Source: CAIUVD01 sp044338255
GTDB lineage: Bacteria; Planctomycetota; UBA11346
DNA: 16,728 nt
Direction: 5' to 3'
Assembly (NCBI GenBank): GCA_044338255.1
Contig: JBIILZ010000088.1
Span: 1-16,728 of the forward strand
This document shows, in pieces, positions 1 to 10,193 of this stretch (position 1 is the stretch's first letter; the number at the start of each line of letters is the position of its first letter). The notes under the pieces are model-generated. The model was given only the letters and a program-made list of their open reading frames with translations. It did no database searches and was not told where the DNA came from. Both the position numbers and the translations under genes were made by a program.

Positions 1-50
1 GCCAGGGCCACCTCGTCCAACTGCCGACCTTGAACCGTGACCACGGGCAT
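1..50 (-). CDS. Possible 5' end of an unidentified gene, cut by the window edge
   Basis: Only about 17 codons are visible, reading MPVVTVQGRQLDEVALA from the ATG at 50-48. The frame stays open to the window edge. An AGGA sits about eight bases before this ATG, at a suitable distance for a ribosome binding site. It starts 35 bases after the stop of the BON-domain lipoprotein gene on the same strand, so it could be the next gene of that operon. The fragment is too short to assign to a family, and a chance ORF cannot be excluded. Confidence 0.35.
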   Translation of the reverse strand, partial: MPVVTVQGRQLDEVAL

Positions 51-85
51 GACGGCATCCTAACCACTCGGGAGCCAGAACCCAG

Positions 86-829
86 CTAAAAAGTCGACTC
101 GGCCACTGACCTGCCTGAGCAGTTACGCTGATTGTTTATTCGCGCAGCTCCGGCAGCGTTCTTGGCGTGGGCCAGGACCGCGTCGAGCTCGGCCTGCGAG
201 GCCACCGGACCGCGCAGCACGACCACCCCGTCACGGCTGATGATCTTGATGTTCTGGGCATTGACGGACAGGGCGCTGTCGCTGGTCACGGCCTTGCGGA
301 TGGCCTGGGTCAGGGCCAAGTCGGCTTCACCGTTGCCTTGATCCATCGGGGTTAAAGCCGCCCCGCTCTGATCGACGCGGTTCTGCCCTGAATTGTCAAC
401 TGCCTGCGGAGTGCTCGTGGGCATCGCGTTCGCGACCCGCTCTGTTGTGCGATCGACGACGCTGGTGGTGGCGTTCTTAGCGCTGGTGAGCGTCGCATCG
501 GTAGCCGCCGCTCCGCTACGGATTTTTTCCTGAGTAGAATCGGTGAGCGGCTTGGCCAAGCCCTCATACGCACCCTTGTTGCCGGCAGCGGTCTTTTCGG
601 CGTTGTCCTTGGCGGCACGTTCCTGGGCCTGATCGCGAGCCGTCTGATCATTCGCCGCGGCCTGGTCATGCGTGGTGACGGTCGGGGTCGCCTGTTGCTG
701 GGAATGGACGCTGGTGGTCTGCGCTGCCGGTTCCCCGCAGCCGCTGAGCAGTGCGGCGGCGGCTATGGTGAAGGACAGGGCGCAAGGCAGGGCGAGGGCC
801 ATCACACCGGGGACGAGGATGCGGCTCAT
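86..829 (-). CDS. BON-domain lipoprotein (envelope stress type)
   Basis: The 247-residue product starts with a signal peptide ending in a lipobox, L28-S-G-C31, so it should be lipidated at Cys31 and anchored in a membrane facing the periplasm. Residues about 35-165 are rich in Ala, Gln, Thr and Asp, with low complexity, and probably form a flexible or helical linker. Residues about 168-232 form one BON domain: a helix with IRKAV, then a strand with NIKIISRDGVVVLRGPV, then a second helix. BON domains are known from OsmY and BON lipoproteins, where they bind phospholipid or support envelope integrity. The gene starts inside the stop of the upstream stress-protein gene (ATGA overlap), which indicates translational coupling. 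After the usual INNQ end of the domain there is an unusual tail of about a dozen residues; a late frameshift is possible but not shown. Confidence 0.8.
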   Translation of the reverse strand: MSRILVPGVMALALPCALSFTIAAAALLSGCGEPAAQTTSVHSQQQATPTVTTHDQAAANDQTARDQAQERAAKDNAEKTAAGNKGAYEGLAKPLTDSTQEKIRSGAAATDATLTSAKNATTSVVDRTTERVANAMPTSTPQAVDNSGQNRVDQSGAALTPMDQGNGEADLALTQAIRKAVTSDSALSVNAQNIKIISRDGVVVLRGPVASQAELDAVLAHAKNAAGAARINNQRNCSGRSVAESTF

Positions 830-1386
830 AGATTATTCGCCTGACGGCTCTTGTCGGCTTTGGCATTCGCGGGTACCGAGGCTTCGCCGGCGGTGGCGAT
901 GTCTTCAGCTCCGGCTTCGCTGTAGATGCGCTTGACGTTGCGCTCCTGCTCAGCGTCCTGGGCATGCACCGAGATCAGCACTCGGCCGTCGCGGATCTTG
1001 CCTTCATAACGCTTCGCCTCGTATTCGGGAATCCCCAGGCCGACGAGCGCGCCGCTGACGCCGCCGACGGTGGCGCCGACTGCCGCCCCACTGAGTGCGG
1101 CCATGATCGGACCGGCAGCGATGAAGGGACCGACGCCGGAAATAGCCAAGCTGCCGATGCCCATCAGCCAACCCAGGCCGGCACCGAGCACGCCGCCGGC
1201 ACCGGCGCCGACCGTCGCGCCTTCAGGCGCCTTAGTATTTTTTTCATGGGCGAAGTCGCGCGTCGTGCCCTTGTCCGGAAACAGCACCGAGATGGCGTCG
1301 GAACTGAAGTGGGCGGCACGCAGCCGATCGACGATCGTGGAAGCCTGTGACTCGCTCGTCGCCAGGCAGTATACGGAAGTAGGCAT
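826..1386 (-). CDS. General-stress-17M/YflT-like protein with glycine zipper
   Basis: The 186-residue product has an N-terminal alpha/beta segment (SVYCLATSESQASTIVDRL, residues about 4-22, then SDAISVLFPD) resembling the general stress protein 17M-like fold. A long Gly/Ala-rich hydrophobic region follows at about residues 55-118, with GxxxG-type spacing typical of glycine-zipper membrane segments. A second short alpha/beta segment (GRVLISVHAQD) then ends in a charged tail. Proteins of this shape are common in Gram-negative bacteria, usually beside stress genes, and their biochemical role is unknown. The ribosome binding site is weak. The gene overlaps the BON lipoprotein gene by four bases and is probably the first gene of that operon. 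Confidence 0.75.
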   Translation of the reverse strand: MPTSVYCLATSESQASTIVDRLRAAHFSSDAISVLFPDKGTTRDFAHEKNTKAPEGATVGAGAGGVLGAGLGWLMGIGSLAISGVGPFIAAGPIMAALSGAAVGATVGGVSGALVGLGIPEYEAKRYEGKIRDGRVLISVHAQDAEQERNVKRIYSEAGAEDIATAGEASVPANAKADKSRQANNL

Positions 1387-1564
1387 GATGGATCTCGTGG
1401 TTAATGGTCATGCTGAGGACTGGACAGCCGCCAGCGGATGAACATGTCTATGCGCTAGACGTGCCGAACCGATAAGTGCTTTTTTTTCGGTGATTCGTTG
1501 CTGATTCGCTAATGAAAGCCGCGTTATTCACGGCCGCTCTTGCGTAATCAGCGACCGCCCCGGA

Positions 1565-1604
1565 ACCGCCTTGCACATTGCAAAGATATCCCTGCCAGGG
1601 CGGT
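1565..1604 (-). terminator. Weak candidate terminator after the cyclic-glucan synthase gene
   Basis: Just past the synthase stop codon, ACCGCC (1565-1570) pairs with GGCGGT (1599-1604). Inside, TTGCA-CAT-TGCAA (1571-1583) makes a small perfect hairpin. There is no T run in the direction of transcription, so intrinsic termination is doubtful. The structure may only protect the 3' end. Confidence 0.3.
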
Positions 1605-1609
1605 CCACC

Positions 1610-4600
1610 TCATCTCTTCATTTCGCGTTCGATGCGCACCGCATGCGTCCCTGCGCTGCGCTCCAAGGGCAGGCTGTCATCAGCCTGCAGCCGGCCATCG
1701 AGCAGCACCCGCCGCACGGTGCCCGCACCCGTGACGGTGAGGTTGTAGACGGCCTCGCCGTGGCGGTAGGTGATGGTGAAATCACCGAAGTCCGCGGGCG
1801 TGGTCGGCCGGCAGCGCAGGCGCACGCCATCGAGGACTTCCAAGCCCAGCAGCGATTCCGCGAGCAGGCGCCACATCCAGCCGGCCGAGCCGGTATACCA
1901 CGTCCACCCCGCCTGCCCGACATGGCCTGGCGAGCGGTACACATCCGCCGCCATGACATACGGCTCGCCGCGCCAGCGGGCGCAGCCGGCGGCGTCGCTC
2001 GCGTGGCGGACGGGATTGATCAGCCGCGCTAGCTCGAGGGCCCGTCGGCCATCGCCGAGGGCCGCGTGGGCCATCGCCGTCCACACCGCCGCGTGCGTGT
2101 ATTGTCCGCCATTTTCGCGCACCCCCGGGACATAACCCATGATGTAACCGGGATGCAGTCCGCCCTCGCTGCCCTGGGTCTGTGGACTGCTGCCGAAGGG
2201 CGGATCGAAGAGCTGGATCAGGCCATCCTCGGTGCGTACCAGGTCGCGATCGACCGCCGCCAGGGCGGTGCGCGTGCGTTGCGCATCGGTGACTCCGCTG
2301 AGCGCCGCCCAGGCCTGCGGCAGGGCATCGATGCGGCATTCCTTGGCCTCCTTGCCGCCCAGCGGCGTACCGTCGTCGAACCATGCGCGCAGGTACCAGC
2401 CGCCGTCCCAGGCATGGGTATCGAGACGCTTGCCGAGGGCGGCGACCTCGAGCGTGATGCGCTTGGCCAGCTCCATATCCCCGGTCAGCTCGGCCACCGG
2501 CGCGAAGTGCTGGAGGACGTCGGCGAGGAAGAATCCCAGCCACACGCTCTCGCCCTTGCCATGGGCACCGACGCGATCCATGCCATCGTTCCAATCGCCG
2601 GTGCCCATCAGCGGCAGGTCGTGCACGCCATAGCGCAGGCCGCGTAGGATGGCGCGTACCGCATGTTCGTAGAGCGTGCCCTGCTCGTTGCTGACCTGCG
2701 GCAGATCGTAGAGCGAATCCTGGCCTTCGGGGACCTGCGGCCCATGCAGGAAGGGCACGCGGACCTCGAGGATGCCGCGATCACCGGTGGCCATGACGTA
2801 GCGTGCCAAGGCATACGGCAGCCACAGGAAATCATCGGAAATGCGCGTGCGCACCCCGCGACCCTGCGGCGGATGCCACCAATGTTGGACGTCGCCCTCG
2901 GTGAATTGACGGCTGGCGGCGCGCAGCAGCTGTTCGCGCAGCAGTTGCGGCGCATGGTGTACGAGGGCCATCGCGTCCTGCAGCTGGTCGCGGAAGCCGA
3001 AGGCCCCGCCCGATTGCGAGAAGCCGCTGCGGGCAAAGATCCGCGCCGCGATTACCTGGTACGGCAGCCAGCCGTTGATCAGGACATCGAAGGCCTTGTC
3101 TGAGGTCTGCACCTGCACCCGACCGAGGACGTCCTTCCAGTATTCATAGACCCGCGCCAGCGAGGCCTCGGCAGCGCTCACGCCCTGGTGTTGTCGGGCG
3201 AGGGTCAAAGCCTGGGCGCGGCTGCCGCCGGCGCCGATGGTGAAGACCACCCGCTGCTCCTGACCGGGTTCGAGCTCGACGACGATGTGCAGCGCCGCGC
3301 AGGCATCGAGCCCGGCGCCCGATCGGCCGAGCAGGCCACGCGCCTGCAACGCCGCCGGATGCTCAGGACCGCCGCCACGGCCAAGGAATTCGCTGCGATC
3401 GCAGGTCCAGCTGGTGGGCCGACGGCTAGCGCAGGCAAAGGCGTGACGACCGCTGAACTCGTCGTGCAGCGGATTGTTGGCGAGTAGGATGCCGTCCTCG
3501 TGGGCGGTCACCAGATGCATGCCGGTGCGCTCGCGGATCTCGCCGAGGGTCCATTCCAGGTACAGCCAGGTGCTGATGCGCCGCGGCCGGCGGCTGCGAT
3601 TGCGCAGGTGCAGGCTGTAGTGCTTCAGCGGATCGACGGCATCGACCCAATGGTGCATCTCGCAGGCGATGGCTTCCTCATCGCTGGTGAAGGCGCTGTA
3701 GCCGAAGCCATGGCGCACGACATAGGTCCCCGACCCACGGCGCGGGCCGATGGTCGGTGACCAGGCGACGCCGCTTTCCTCGTCCCGCAGGTACAGGGCT
3801 TCGCCGGCGGGATCAGTGACCGCGTCGCAACGCCACGGCGTCAGACGGAACTCGTGGCAGTTTTCCGACCACGTGTAGGCCGCTCCGCGTTCGCTGACCA
3901 CGGTTCCGAATCCGGGATTGGCGAGGACATTGCACCACGGTGCGGGCGTCGCTGCCTGCGGTGGGAGGGTGATGATGTACTCGCGGCCATCGCGGGTGAA
4001 GCCGCCGAGGCCATTGTTGAACAGTAGCTCATGACGCGGCGCCGGCGCCGGCGCGGCCTCAAGGCGATGGGTGGTGACCTCGAGCTTCGGCGACACCGGC
4101 GCCGGACGCAGACGGCGCTCGGCGAATTGGATCAACGTGCCGCCAGCATCGCTGATCACCACCCGGGCATAGGTCGTTAACAGATGACGGTCCTCTTCTG
4201 GTAGCTGATCGACGCGGCGCACGAAGATCCCCGCCGGGCGATCGAGCAGCGAGGCCGGATCGTTGCCAGTGACCATCGCCATCACGCGCTCCGACAGTTC
4301 CTGGCGGTAGACCGAGGGATCCTCGATGAGCACCACGAGATCGACGGCCAAGCCATGGCTGCGCCACCAGGCGTGGGCTTGGACAAGGTCGCGGACCAGT
4401 TCGAGGCGGTGGCCATCGCTGATGCGCAGCAGGCAGATCGGCAGATCGCCGGAAATGCCGCTGCTCCACAGCCCTGAGCGCGTGCGGCGATTGCGCATGA
4501 TGGCGGTGGCCCCGGCGCGACGATGGCTAGAGGCGTAGACTAGGCTGCCGGCGATGCGCGCGAAGGCCTGGACCTCGGCCTCGCTGACCCCGAGCTGGGC

Positions 4601-7600
4601 CAGGACCACCTGTCCATGCGTGACTGCGAGGCTGCGCGCGCGGTCTGCAAGGTGCACGTCGCGATAGCGCTCGGCGAGGGCGGTGGCCGCCGTCCGCGAT
4701 TCGGCGACGGCATAGACGATGTCGAGCACCGCTCGGCCGCCGGCAGCGATGGTCACCGTGCGGCGTAGGGCCAGCACCGGATCGAGTACCGCGCCCAGCG
4801 ATCCCGATAACGGGCCGGCAGGGCCGTTGAAGGCCTGGGCATCGGCGGTGGTATGTCCGCGACCGAGGAAGCGCACACGCTCGGTCTCGCAGCTCAGCGG
4901 GCCGACCGCGCCGCGGCTGCGATCGAGGAGCTGATGCACCAGCCAGCGGCGGGGCTCGTTGGACGAGCGCGGCCGGCGGCTGGCGAGCAGGGTGTCGTCG
5001 AGCAGCTCGGTCTCGATGAACAGATTGCTGAAGGCAGGATGGGCGAGATCAGTCGCCGCCGGCGCCAGGACCGGCTCGGCGTAGGTGGTGACCTCAATGG
5101 TGCGCGGCACATCACTGCGGTTGGTGAGCGTCACGCGCCGCAGCTCCATGTCGTCTTCCGGCGAGACGATGATTTCGGTATGGGCGATGATACCGTAGTC
5201 GGTGCGGCGGAATTCGGCCTTGGCCTGGGTGAAGATCGCCTCGTAGTCCTCGCCGCCCTGGCCGAGCGGCTGGTAGGCGGTGGCCCACAGGGCGCCGCTG
5301 CGGATGTCGCGCAGGTAGCAGCACGGGCCCCATTGATCGCGTGTGGGGTCTTCGCGCCAGCGCGTGAGTGCGAGGTCCTGCCAACGGCTGACGCCGCCGC
5401 CGGCGGCGCTGACCAGGACATGGTAGCGGCCATTGGAGAGCAGATGGATTTCGGGTAGGGCCCCGCAGGGGTCGGTGACCACGCGCAGGGTCGGCGCGTG
5501 CGCCGGACGCTCTTGGCTTTCGGGACCGGCGTCATCGGCATGCGCGGCCGGCGTCACCGGTCGCTCCTGCAGCAGCAGGCGGTGCGCCTGCAACATCGGA
5601 TCAGCGAGGAACCGCCGTTGCATCGGGGCGCGATTGAGAACCTGGTCGCAGGCGAGTAGGACCATGCCCTGATGATGCACCATCCACGAGCGGATCACCG
5701 CATGGGTCTTGCTGATCGGCAGACGCGAGGGGGTGAAATCGATGGCCTCGCAATGGCCGTAGCGGCCCACCGCATCTAATTCGGCGAGCCGGCGGAGGTT
5801 GATCAGCGCCGCGTGCGGAACCACCGGCAGGGCCAGGGCGCTGGCATAAGGGGCGATTACCAGATCGTCGCCGAGCCCGCGTTTGAGTCCCAGGCCGGGC
5901 ACGCCGAAGGCGCGGTATTGCCAGTTCAGCTGGGCATCGGTGAGCAGATAGGCGGATTCGGAAATACCCCAGGGAACGCCGCGATTGCGGGCATAACGGA
6001 TCTGCTCGGCGACCGCCACGCGATTGGCGTCGGCGAGCAGCGTTCCGGCCAGTTCGGGCATCACCAGGCTCGGCATGAGGTATTCGAAAAGCGTCCCGCT
6101 CCAGCTCACCAGGCTGGTGCCGGCACTGGTGCGCACCCCTGTGCGCCCGAGGCGGAACCAGTGCTCCTGGGGGATCTGGCCGCTGGCGATGGCGACGTAC
6201 GACCCCAGACGAGCCTCACTGGCGAGGAGATCGTAGCGACTGCGATCGAGGCGCGCATCGTCGACATGGTAGCCGATGGCGAAGAGCTTCGCGCGTTGAT
6301 CGAAGAGGAAATCCCACTGCATGCCGAGGGCGCTGGCCTGGGCCAGACGTGCGAGCTCTTCGGCCTGCCTGGCGAGCTCGGTGATCTGCTCGTCCCAGTC
6401 GGCCAGCTCTTGTCGATGACCCGAAATTTCGCCCAGCGCGGCGGTGAACCACGCGTTCGCCTCACCGAGGTCAGATGGTTTTTCAGCAAGATTTTTAGCG
6501 ATCTTTTCGGCCAACGGGCGGCAGCGCTCATGCACTTCGGTGAACACCGCGAGCGCCTCCTTGCCATGCTCGGCACCGTCTTCGAGACGCTGCGCGATGC
6601 CCAGTAGCTGTGGTCGCAGCTGATGCCCACCGACGAGTTCGTCGGCGGCCAGGCGGATGCTGATGGCGCAACCGCGCAGGCGCACGGCGTGGTCGGGTAT
6701 CAGCAATGCGGATTCGCGCAGGCCGGCGGCGAGCACCAGCAGATGGCCGGCGAGGTTGCCGCTGTCGACCATCGAGATGTAGCGCGGCACCAGGGGCTCG
6801 CGGTTGCTAAGGTTGTACCAGTTGAGCAGGTGGCCGTGACAGTGGGTCAGCTCGCGCATGGCATTGAGAATGGCGGCGGTGCGACGCAGCATCTCAGCGG
6901 TCGTCGACCAGCCGAAATCATGGGCTGCTAATTCCGCCAACAGCGCCAGGCCGATGTTGGTTGGCGAGGTGCGCATGGCGGTCACCGCCACCGGCTCGTC
7001 CTGGACGTTGTCGGGCGGCAGCCAGCCGCTGTCCGGACCGACCTGTTCCGCGAAATACCGCCAAGTGCGGCGGGCGGTGAGGGCGATCTCACGGCGCTCA
7101 TCAAGGTTGAGGACGTACGGAACTTCCGGATGGCCGCGCGACAGCCACCACGCCAAAAATGGACCGGCGAGCCACAAAAGCGCGAAGGGGAGCACCGCCG
7201 GCAGCAGTGCCGGATCCCAGGCGATGAGCAGGAATCCGGCGGCCCCCGTCAGCGGACCGCTCGCCATCGTCCGGAGCACCGCTGCGAGGTCGGCTGCTCC
7301 CGCTAGGCGCTCGGCATCGCAGGAGGTCTGCCATTCGAGCAGGTGTTGCCGCGTCACCAGCAGGCGCCACAGGGTTCGCGTCACGGCGGTAATCGCAGTC
7401 AGGGCTTCGAAGGGCAGAAAGGCCAATTCGCTGATGGCGGTGGCAAGGCTGCGCAGCACGCAGCTACCGACTAGTTCCGCCTGCGCCGACCAGGGCAGGT
7501 CACGGGGTTTACTCAGGCCGCTGGCGAGCCCCAAAAGTACCGGCAGCAGCGTCAGCGCCGCCACCAGCAGGCTCGCCAGCGCCGCTCCCTCGGGCGGTAG

Positions 7601-10183
7601 CATGAGCCAGGCCACGACCAGGAAGGCCAGCGTCGCGGGCGTCAGCAGGCTGCGGCGAAGATTGTCGGCGAGCTTCCAACGCGCCAATGCCGATAGCTGA
7701 TTGGGCTCTCGGCCGGTGGCGGTCGGTACGGTCGGGAACAGCCACGGGAGGAGTTGCCAGTCACCGCGGATCCAGCGTTTGCGCCGGGCGACATCAGCGA
7801 GATAGCGGGTGGGAAAGTCCTCGACCACCAGCACGTCGCTGGCGAGGGCCGCCTGGGTGAAGCTGCCTTCGATGAGATCGTGCGAGAGGATCGCATCCGC
7901 CGGCAGGCGATCGGCGAGCACCGCGTCGAAGGCCTCGAGGTCGTAGATGCCCTTGCCGATGTAGGAGCCGGCGTCGAAGAGATCCTGGTAGACATCCGAG
8001 ACTGTGCGCGTGTAGGGATCGAGACCGGGATCGCCGGCCCACCATTGCGAGAAGCGCGAACGCTGGGCGCTGGTGAGGTCGATGACCGGCCGCGGCTGGA
8101 GCAGCGCGTGGCCACCCACGAGGTGCCGGCCATCGCTGGCGAGACGCGGCCTAATCAGGGGATGGGCGATGGCCGAAATCAGCGCTTGCGCCGCATCGCG
8201 CGGCAGACGCGTATCGGTATCGAGGGTGATCACTAGGCGCACGCCTTCGAGGGCCGCCTGATCGCCGGCAATCAGCCGCCACGGCAGGTGTTCCTGGGTG
8301 CGTAGCAGGCGGTTGAAATCCTCGAGCTTGCCGCGCTTGCGCTCGCGCCCCATCCACACTCCTTCGCCGGCATCCCAGGCGCGATGGCGATGCAGGAGCA
8401 GGAACCTCGCCGTTCCGCAGGCTGGTGGGTGTTCGGCGTTGAGATCGGCGATCGCCTGGGTGGCGGCAGCGAGGAGCTCCTCTTCGCCATCGAGGATCGC
8501 GGTCGGCGCATCGGCACCGTCGGTGAGCAGTACGAAGACCAGTTGCGGATCGGTGTTGGCCAGGGCGCGCACCAGCAGCCCTTCAAGCAATGGGGCTAAT
8601 TCCTCGCGTCGCCGAAGCATCGTCGGCACCACCACCGCCGTGCGCAGCGTGGCCGGCACGCCGGCGGTGAAATCGAGACGCGGCAGCGCTCGCGGTCGAA
8701 CCCAGCCCGTGGCCAGCCAATTGACGAGGTGCAGCGCGGCCTGGCTGACCGGCCACAGCAGCAAGAGGGCGAGCACGGTCATGCCCGGCATGCCTGCCTG
8801 CCAGGCGCCGATGGCGCTGATCCCGGCGAGCGCCCCGACCATCGTCAGCAGCGTCAACGGAAGGGCGTAGACCGGGAGGGTTGCCGGGCGGCCGGCAGCC
8901 GCTCGTGGCCGTCGCAGATCGAGGTCATGCGCGAGGCGGGTTTCGAGGGCCCCGCGTCCATCGCCGATCAGCCACCAGCCGACGTGGGTACGCGGAGCGG
9001 TGGGATCGTTGTCGGCGCGCGCACCTTCGGCCGCACGCGCCAACGACAGCACGGTTGCGCTGATCGCCAATTGATTGTCGGCGGCGGCGCCCGGGCAGCG
9101 GCGGGCGAGGTTCTCGACCTGCTGGCGGTAATGGTCGCGGGTGGCCGCATCCATGGTTAAATAGATGCCCGCCGGATCGCTCGCCAGGGAGGCCTCCAAG
9201 GGGCTGAGTCCTTCAACGAAGGCCCGCCAATCGCTGCTGCCGATGCGGCGCAGGCTGGCGAAGGCGTTCTCGACCGCGATGTGGTCGGCGGCGAGTTGCT
9301 GCTGATCGTTGCGGATGAGTTCAGCCACCGTCGTGTGGCGTTCGCCCAGGCGCTGGTCGAGCCAATGCAGCACCAGCGCGATGCCGGTCTGCTGGCCTTG
9401 TAGGCGGCGATGCAGTTCGGCGACGAAGCTGGCGGTAAGCTGTTCAGCGTCGGCGTCAGCGTCAGCGTCGGCGCGCGCGAGCTCGGCGAGCTCGATGACT
9501 AGTGAACTGGGGTTTTCCTCGGCCACCCGCGTCACCCGTTGCGCCCAGTCCTGGGCCGCCGCGCGTTCGCGCTGGGTGCGCTCGACGCGCACCGCTACCC
9601 TTCGCAGATTCTCGATCAGGGCCAAGCGGAGCATGATCGGTACCGCCCACAGCTCGCCCAGGGACAGTGGCGTGAAGCGCTGATAGGCGGCGATGAAGCG
9701 CGTCAGGCTGTCGTTGTCGACGCGGCCATCGGCATGGGCGATGAGCTCAAGGGCGAGCGCGTAGACGCGCGGCAGACCGAGTGGGTCGCCGACCGCCAAT
9801 CGTGGCAGCGTACGGCTGTAACCGCGAGGTAGATGTCGACGCACCAGCGCGATCTGATCGCGGACCTGATGATGGTTGTCGAGCAGCCACTCGCCGGCGG
9901 GCACCGCTGGGCGGCCCTCGGCGGCGGCCTTGCGCAGGGCGGCGAAGACCTGCTGCAGCACGCGGGCATTCTTGCCCAGGCGCCGCAGCAGGGGGTTGCC
10001 CCCCCGGCTGGGCTCGACCTGATGCCACTGCGCAAGGTCGCTGGCATGCCGTTCGAGGCGCTCGCTGGAATAGACCTCGGCACGCAGCAGGCCCTCGCCG
10101 GCGAGGACTTCCGCGGGCAGGGCGTCGGGCGTGGCCACCTGCACGAGACGCGACTGAGAGGCAGTGGTGAGTTGGGCGATCAT
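1610..10183 (-). CDS. ndvB: Cyclic beta-1,2-glucan synthase (NdvB/Cgs type)
   Basis: With the start at 10183 the product has 2857 residues, close to the roughly 2830-2870 of NdvB/Cgs. The frame is open up to 10435, but the ATG at 10183 has an AGGAG seven bases before it and gives the family length. In this numbering, predicted membrane segments lie near 437-488, 847-886 and 980-1014. The inner-membrane GT84 glycosyltransferase core carries DTDT at 655-658, HDLIEG at 768-773 and RKRWIRGDW at 801-809, the metal/nucleotide and QxxRW-like motifs. A glycoamylase-like region (PF10091 type) follows at about 1070-1450. Two GH94/GT36-type regions begin near 1580 and 2050. The C-terminal GH94 catalytic motif GDWNDG at 2529-2534 contains the expected general acid Asp. 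In known enzymes the GT84 part elongates and cyclises beta-1,2-glucan from UDP-glucose, and the GH94 part trims length by phosphorolysis. All motifs are intact and there is no frameshift. Confidence 0.93.
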   Translation of the reverse strand: MIAQLTTASQSRLVQVATPDALPAEVLAGEGLLRAEVYSSERLERHASDLAQWHQVEPSRGGNPLLRRLGKNARVLQQVFAALRKAAAEGRPAVPAGEWLLDNHHQVRDQIALVRRHLPRGYSRTLPRLAVGDPLGLPRVYALALELIAHADGRVDNDSLTRFIAAYQRFTPLSLGELWAVPIMLRLALIENLRRVAVRVERTQRERAAAQDWAQRVTRVAEENPSSLVIELAELARADADADADAEQLTASFVAELHRRLQGQQTGIALVLHWLDQRLGERHTTVAELIRNDQQQLAADHIAVENAFASLRRIGSSDWRAFVEGLSPLEASLASDPAGIYLTMDAATRDHYRQQVENLARRCPGAAADNQLAISATVLSLARAAEGARADNDPTAPRTHVGWWLIGDGRGALETRLAHDLDLRRPRAAAGRPATLPVYALPLTLLTMVGALAGISAIGAWQAGMPGMTVLALLLLWPVSQAALHLVNWLATGWVRPRALPRLDFTAGVPATLRTAVVVPTMLRRREELAPLLEGLLVRALANTDPQLVFVLLTDGADAPTAILDGEEELLAAATQAIADLNAEHPPACGTARFLLLHRHRAWDAGEGVWMGRERKRGKLEDFNRLLRTQEHLPWRLIAGDQAALEGVRLVITLDTDTRLPRDAAQALISAIAHPLIRPRLASDGRHLVGGHALLQPRPVIDLTSAQRSRFSQWWAGDPGLDPYTRTVSDVYQDLFDAGSYIGKGIYDLEAFDAVLADRLPADAILSHDLIEGSFTQAALASDVLVVEDFPTRYLADVARRKRWIRGDWQLLPWLFPTVPTATGREPNQLSALARWKLADNLRRSLLTPATLAFLVVAWLMLPPEGAALASLLVAALTLLPVLLGLASGLSKPRDLPWSAQAELVGSCVLRSLATAISELAFLPFEALTAITAVTRTLWRLLVTRQHLLEWQTSCDAERLAGAADLAAVLRTMASGPLTGAAGFLLIAWDPALLPAVLPFALLWLAGPFLAWWLSRGHPEVPYVLNLDERREIALTARRTWRYFAEQVGPDSGWLPPDNVQDEPVAVTAMRTSPTNIGLALLAELAAHDFGWSTTAEMLRRTAAILNAMRELTHCHGHLLNWYNLSNREPLVPRYISMVDSGNLAGHLLVLAAGLRESALLIPDHAVRLRGCAISIRLAADELVGGHQLRPQLLGIAQRLEDGAEHGKEALAVFTEVHERCRPLAEKIAKNLAEKPSDLGEANAWFTAALGEISGHRQELADWDEQITELARQAEELARLAQASALGMQWDFLFDQRAKLFAIGYHVDDARLDRSRYDLLASEARLGSYVAIASGQIPQEHWFRLGRTGVRTSAGTSLVSWSGTLFEYLMPSLVMPELAGTLLADANRVAVAEQIRYARNRGVPWGISESAYLLTDAQLNWQYRAFGVPGLGLKRGLGDDLVIAPYASALALPVVPHAALINLRRLAELDAVGRYGHCEAIDFTPSRLPISKTHAVIRSWMVHHQGMVLLACDQVLNRAPMQRRFLADPMLQAHRLLLQERPVTPAAHADDAGPESQERPAHAPTLRVVTDPCGALPEIHLLSNGRYHVLVSAAGGGVSRWQDLALTRWREDPTRDQWGPCCYLRDIRSGALWATAYQPLGQGGEDYEAIFTQAKAEFRRTDYGIIAHTEIIVSPEDDMELRRVTLTNRSDVPRTIEVTTYAEPVLAPAATDLAHPAFSNLFIETELLDDTLLASRRPRSSNEPRRWLVHQLLDRSRGAVGPLSCETERVRFLGRGHTTADAQAFNGPAGPLSGSLGAVLDPVLALRRTVTIAAGGRAVLDIVYAVAESRTAATALAERYRDVHLADRARSLAVTHGQVVLAQLGVSEAEVQAFARIAGSLVYASSHRRAGATAIMRNRRTRSGLWSSGISGDLPICLLRISDGHRLELVRDLVQAHAWWRSHGLAVDLVVLIEDPSVYRQELSERVMAMVTGNDPASLLDRPAGIFVRRVDQLPEEDRHLLTTYARVVISDAGGTLIQFAERRLRPAPVSPKLEVTTHRLEAAPAPAPRHELLFNNGLGGFTRDGREYIITLPPQAATPAPWCNVLANPGFGTVVSERGAAYTWSENCHEFRLTPWRCDAVTDPAGEALYLRDEESGVAWSPTIGPRRGSGTYVVRHGFGYSAFTSDEEAIACEMHHWVDAVDPLKHYSLHLRNRSRRPRRISTWLYLEWTLGEIRERTGMHLVTAHEDGILLANNPLHDEFSGRHAFACASRRPTSWTCDRSEFLGRGGGPEHPAALQARGLLGRSGAGLDACAALHIVVELEPGQEQRVVFTIGAGGSRAQALTLARQHQGVSAAEASLARVYEYWKDVLGRVQVQTSDKAFDVLINGWLPYQVIAARIFARSGFSQSGGAFGFRDQLQDAMALVHHAPQLLREQLLRAASRQFTEGDVQHWWHPPQGRGVRTRISDDFLWLPYALARYVMATGDRGILEVRVPFLHGPQVPEGQDSLYDLPQVSNEQGTLYEHAVRAILRGLRYGVHDLPLMGTGDWNDGMDRVGAHGKGESVWLGFFLADVLQHFAPVAELTGDMELAKRITLEVAALGKRLDTHAWDGGWYLRAWFDDGTPLGGKEAKECRIDALPQAWAALSGVTDAQRTRTALAAVDRDLVRTEDGLIQLFDPPFGSSPQTQGSEGGLHPGYIMGYVPGVRENGGQYTHAAVWTAMAHAALGDGRRALELARLINPVRHASDAAGCARWRGEPYVMAADVYRSPGHVGQAGWTWYTGSAGWMWRLLAESLLGLEVLDGVRLRCRPTTPADFGDFTITYRHGEAVYNLTVTGAGTVRRVLLDGRLQADDSLPLERSAGTHAVRIEREMKR
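9447..9470. repeat. Hexamer microrepeat inside the cyclic-glucan synthase gene
   Basis: Four tandem six-base units GCGTCG/GCGTCA lie within the synthase coding region and encode alternating Asp-Ala near residue 240 of the preferred protein. The unit keeps the frame, so copy-number change would only lengthen a surface-type linker. Confidence 0.7.
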
Positions 10184-10193
10184 AACGCGCTCC

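Noticed and set aside
1490..1513. Direct repeat of TGATTCG at 11-base spacing before the stress-protein operon.
   Set aside because: Only seven bases, two copies, and far upstream of the gene start; likely chance.
1571..2647. Long plus-strand open frames opposite the synthase gene.
   Set aside because: They are antisense shadows in GC-rich DNA, with no domain, no ribosome binding site and arginine/alanine-rich composition.
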